Assembly (NCBI GenBank): GCA_020852755.1
Contig: JADZAF010000100.1
Coordinates: 1 to 58,835 of the forward strand
From: Bryobacterales bacterium
Lineage (GTDB): Bacteria > Acidobacteriota > Terriglobia > Bryobacterales > Bryobacteraceae
Length of the DNA stretch: 58,835 bases
Direction: 5' to 3'
Translations under genes and position numbers: made by a program
Shown: in pieces, positions 56,378-58,835 of the stretch
How positions within the stretch are numbered: position 1 is the stretch's first letter
How the letters are laid out: every line of letters starts with the position of its first letter
Notes under the pieces: model-generated
What the model saw: only the letters and a program-made list of their open reading frames with translations
Databases searched by the model: none
What the model was told of the DNA's origin: nothing

Positions 56378-58780
56378 CTACCGGATCACCGCCAGCAGGC
56401 TGGTTTGGGGATCCAGCACCACCCGGCTAGGCGCCTGCTTCAGGCCCACGGTGAACGGCGCCGCCGCACTACCCGTTCGCACCCATTGCACAAGGCTCTT
56501 GCCCCGGGCGAACTGGATCTCCACGGGAACCAGCAGGCTGAAATCCTCCTCCACGTCGCTCTGTTTCACGCTGCCGGTGAGTTTCAGCGCGGGCGCCCGG
56601 CCACGCAGCGAGTACTTCAGCTCCAGGGTGGGAATCCCGGTGCCGTAGACCCACTGCTCGAAGAACAGTTCCAGCTTGGGATCGGGCGACCGGGGCGGGA
56701 GGAATTCGGCAGCCAGCAGGCGGAGTTGTTCGGTCGAGATGGTCTTGAACTCGAAGCGGCGGCGCAATTCGCCCAGCATGGCGTCGAACTGGCGGTCGCC
56801 CATCTTGCGGCGCAGCATGTGCAGGATCCAGGAGCCTTTCTCATAGGTGATGATCCGCCACGCGCCCGGCGTCTGCGAGCTCTCCAGGCGGCTGCCCATC
56901 ACGATGGGGCCGGCCGAATCCAGGGTCTTGCCCCCGGCGTCCCTCTTCAGCAGGTTGAAGCGGTACTCGTTGAGCACGCTCTCCAGAGCCTTGGGGCCGC
57001 GCCGCTGCTCGAGATACAGCAGGGCGGAGTAGTTGGCCAGGCCCTCCATGATCCAGTCGTCGTGATAGCCCGGCGAGGAGACCAGGTTGCCCCACCACTG
57101 GTGAGCGGTCTCGTGGGCCAGGAGGATGTCGGCGAAGAAGAGGCGCTGCAGTTCGTTCAGGTGCTGGATCGGGCGGTCGCCGGGCGCCAGGTAGGAGATG
57201 GTGGAGAGGTAGATGAGCCCGGGGAAGCCCTGGCCCCAGGCCCCGGGGACGGGCGAGACGGTCAGGGTGCGCAGGGGCGGCGGGCCGAAACGGGCGGCCA
57301 TGAACTCCAGGGCCGCGGCCACTTCCTCCGCCAGTTGCGGCAGGCGCGCCGCGGGCTTGTAGGTGGGCGGCGGAGGGGCGGGAGCTGTGATCAGGTCGGG
57401 CCGCCGGTTGCGGGGCCAGGTCTGCGGCTGGGTCATGATCACCGGCGGCTGGGGCTTGGGCTGGAGCGCGTTTTCCAGGCTGCGGTTGGCGCAAACCTCG
57501 ACCGTCGTGCCGGCGCTTTTGATCCGGGTACGCTCGTAGACGCCCAGGTTGAACCCGGCCAGCCGTACCGGCACGCTGGTTCTGCGCCGGGTGACGCGCC
57601 ACTCTCCCTCCGTGCGGTCTTCCACCACGTCGCCCACGGAAACCAGGTCCAGCTCGCGGGAATGGCGGAAAGTGATGTCGAAATCCGCGTACTGCGGGCC
57701 GCGCGTCGGATACCAGTTGCCGCGTGAAATCACCGAGTACACCTTCTGCCCCGCCTCCAGCACCACGGCGCCTTCATGCCGGAGTTCCATTTCCACCGGC
57801 TGGCCGGCCTCCAGCGGCGCTGGAGGGATCACCAGCACCAGTTGGTTGCTGCCCTGGATCAGGTTGGAGCGCATGGATTCCCACTCGAAGACCTCGGCCG
57901 GCTGCCCGTTGATGGCGGCGCCGGTGACCTTCATGCGCTGGGCGATGTCGAAGGGCACGACGCGCAGGGTCTGGGCGGGCACCACCGTGATGCGGGTGAC
58001 GGCTTTGAGCTGGAGATCGGGCTCCAGCGTGACCTCCATGCGGTAGTTGCCGATGGAGATTTCGGGCGGGGGAATCTTGCGGCGGCCGGCGCGGAAAGAG
58101 CGTGTCTCGTAGCTGGTCCAGACGTCGAAATAGGGCCGGTTTTCTCTGAACGCCACCTGGCCTATGGTCAGCTGCTCCTGGCTGCGGGGGTCGTAGAAGA
58201 CGTCGAAGTTCCCGAGCTTCCTCCCCTGCAGGCTGGCCACGAAGACCCCCTCCGAAGGCGGACGTCCGGACAGCAGGTCGAGCACCAGGCGGGTCTCGAA
58301 GCTGGAGGCCAGATTGCGAACCACGCTGCTCCAGCGCTGGTCCAGCAGGACGCCCATCTCGGGGCTCTTCTTGTTGAACGGCCCGGAGCGGATCTGCTCC
58401 ATCAGCTGCTTGTGGGTGTCGTCGGAGAACAGGAGGATGGCGGCGGCGAAATGCTCGTTGAGATTGGGCGAATGGGTATAGGAAGCCAGGGACTGCCTTT
58501 CGCTGCGCAGAGGCGGCATCACCAGGATCTCGGCATCGCCGCCTTCCACCTCGGCGGTGAAAACGGCGGCCGCCACCGCCCCGCCCACGGGCCGGGCGAA
58601 GGCCAGGTAGCCGTCGGTGAAGTAGATGCGGGCGTCCTCGCGCACCAGGGTGACTTCGCGGACCCGGTAGCACTGCTCGGGGTCGAGCTGCATCGCGCGG
58701 ATGTCGCGGGCCAGGCTTCCGCCCGGACCGGACGCTCCCTGAAGGGCGCCGGCCAGCAGCAGCGCGAGAGGCACCAGCAT
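56378..58780 (-). CDS. Secreted M1-family metallopeptidase
   Basis: 800 aa with a signal peptide (about 1-17). The aminopeptidase-type zinc site is HETAHQWWGN with the third ligand Glu in GYHDDWIMEGLANYSAL (HExxH-x18-E), near residue 555. A large N-terminal beta domain precedes it. Upstream in the catalytic domain, GAWGQGFPGLIYLS replaces the usual GAMEN substrate motif, so specificity may be atypical. TACACT on the minus strand (58792-58787) ends 6 nt before the ATG, suggesting a leaderless mRNA. Confidence 0.9.
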   Translation of the reverse strand: MLVPLALLLAGALQGASGPGGSLARDIRAMQLDPEQCYRVREVTLVREDARIYFTDGYLAFARPVGGAVAAAVFTAEVEGGDAEILVMPPLRSERQSLASYTHSPNLNEHFAAAILLFSDDTHKQLMEQIRSGPFNKKSPEMGVLLDQRWSSVVRNLASSFETRLVLDLLSGRPPSEGVFVASLQGRKLGNFDVFYDPRSQEQLTIGQVAFRENRPYFDVWTSYETRSFRAGRRKIPPPEISIGNYRMEVTLEPDLQLKAVTRITVVPAQTLRVVPFDIAQRMKVTGAAINGQPAEVFEWESMRSNLIQGSNQLVLVIPPAPLEAGQPVEMELRHEGAVVLEAGQKVYSVISRGNWYPTRGPQYADFDITFRHSRELDLVSVGDVVEDRTEGEWRVTRRRTSVPVRLAGFNLGVYERTRIKSAGTTVEVCANRSLENALQPKPQPPVIMTQPQTWPRNRRPDLITAPAPPPPTYKPAARLPQLAEEVAAALEFMAARFGPPPLRTLTVSPVPGAWGQGFPGLIYLSTISYLAPGDRPIQHLNELQRLFFADILLAHETAHQWWGNLVSSPGYHDDWIMEGLANYSALLYLEQRRGPKALESVLNEYRFNLLKRDAGGKTLDSAGPIVMGSRLESSQTPGAWRIITYEKGSWILHMLRRKMGDRQFDAMLGELRRRFEFKTISTEQLRLLAAEFLPPRSPDPKLELFFEQWVYGTGIPTLELKYSLRGRAPALKLTGSVKQSDVEEDFSLLVPVEIQFARGKSLVQWVRTGSAAAPFTVGLKQAPSRVVLDPQTSLLAVIR

Positions 58781-58835
58781 GTTTTCAGTGTAACCGGGGC
58801 GGGCGGCGGACGTTCACTGAACTCACCCGGGTGCA

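Overview
The window is high-GC, densely coded chromosomal DNA with no rRNA, tRNA, CRISPR array, phage gene or transposase that I could find. The gene families point to a Gram-negative soil bacterium of the Acidobacteriota, probably the Solibacterales/Bryobacteraceae. The evidence is a VWFA-related protein of the acidobacterial type, a secreted 3-keto-disaccharide hydrolase-like protein, several Tat-type signal peptides on oxidoreductase and amidohydrolase-like proteins, a TolC channel, an OmpA protein, and menaquinone synthesis by the futalosine route (mqnC). This placement is inference from gene content; no marker gene was compared.

Layout. 0-5.8 kb: a NarL-type sensor kinase and response regulator, an array of 18-bp palindromes, two related secreted proteins of unknown function, a damaged glycine-zipper gene and a second response regulator that has lost its DNA-binding domain. 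5.8-9 kb: an HTH regulator with an apparently inactive S24-like domain, an unknown partner gene, a divergent cysteine-motif protein, a DUF1080 protein and a cupin. 9-17.7 kb: a dTDP-deoxysugar and glycosyltransferase operon (rfbA, rfbC, rfbB, two GT4 enzymes), mqnC, an amidohydrolase and galE. 17.7-27.8 kb: a ThDP enzyme, an A-type Fe-S carrier, an ECF sigma/anti-sigma/Spy-like module, an OmpA protein, cysS, a trans-sulfuration enzyme and a 55-codon tatA. 27.9-33.5 kb: HU, two complete recA genes in tandem, a pyruvyl transferase-like protein and a PLP decarboxylase. 33.5-36.3 kb: a 51-bp tandem repeat, a GAF protein, a BNR-type protein and an approximately 600-nt gene-free element that looks like a large structured RNA. 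36.3-46.4 kb: secreted enzymes and repeat proteins, an AspT-like transporter, a five-gene overlapping operon (cutA, HAD hydrolase, atypical sensor kinase, alkyltransferase-like protein, secreted protein), an FtsB-like protein. 46.5-58.8 kb: glycogen phosphorylase, VWA protein, TolC, Gfo/Idh/MocA oxidoreductase, a Kbl-like aminotransferase, an amidohydrolase, efp and an M1 peptidase.

Three patterns run through the window. First, a GC-rich repeat containing GAGCCGCGACCGGAGG or its reverse recurs in at least six intergenic gaps. Second, many genes without a Shine-Dalgarno sequence have a TANNNT hexamer 5-12 nt before the start codon, which suggests leaderless mRNAs. Third, the tatA gene is accompanied by at least five proteins with RR-type signal sequences.

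The strongest candidate for something undescribed is the element at 35661-36262. It is closed by an 11-bp perfect stem, extendable with wobble pairs, contains many local hairpins (one with a GAAA tetraloop), and is followed by a T-rich tract. The two-component locus with its palindrome array and orphan secreted proteins, and the tandem recA pair, come next.
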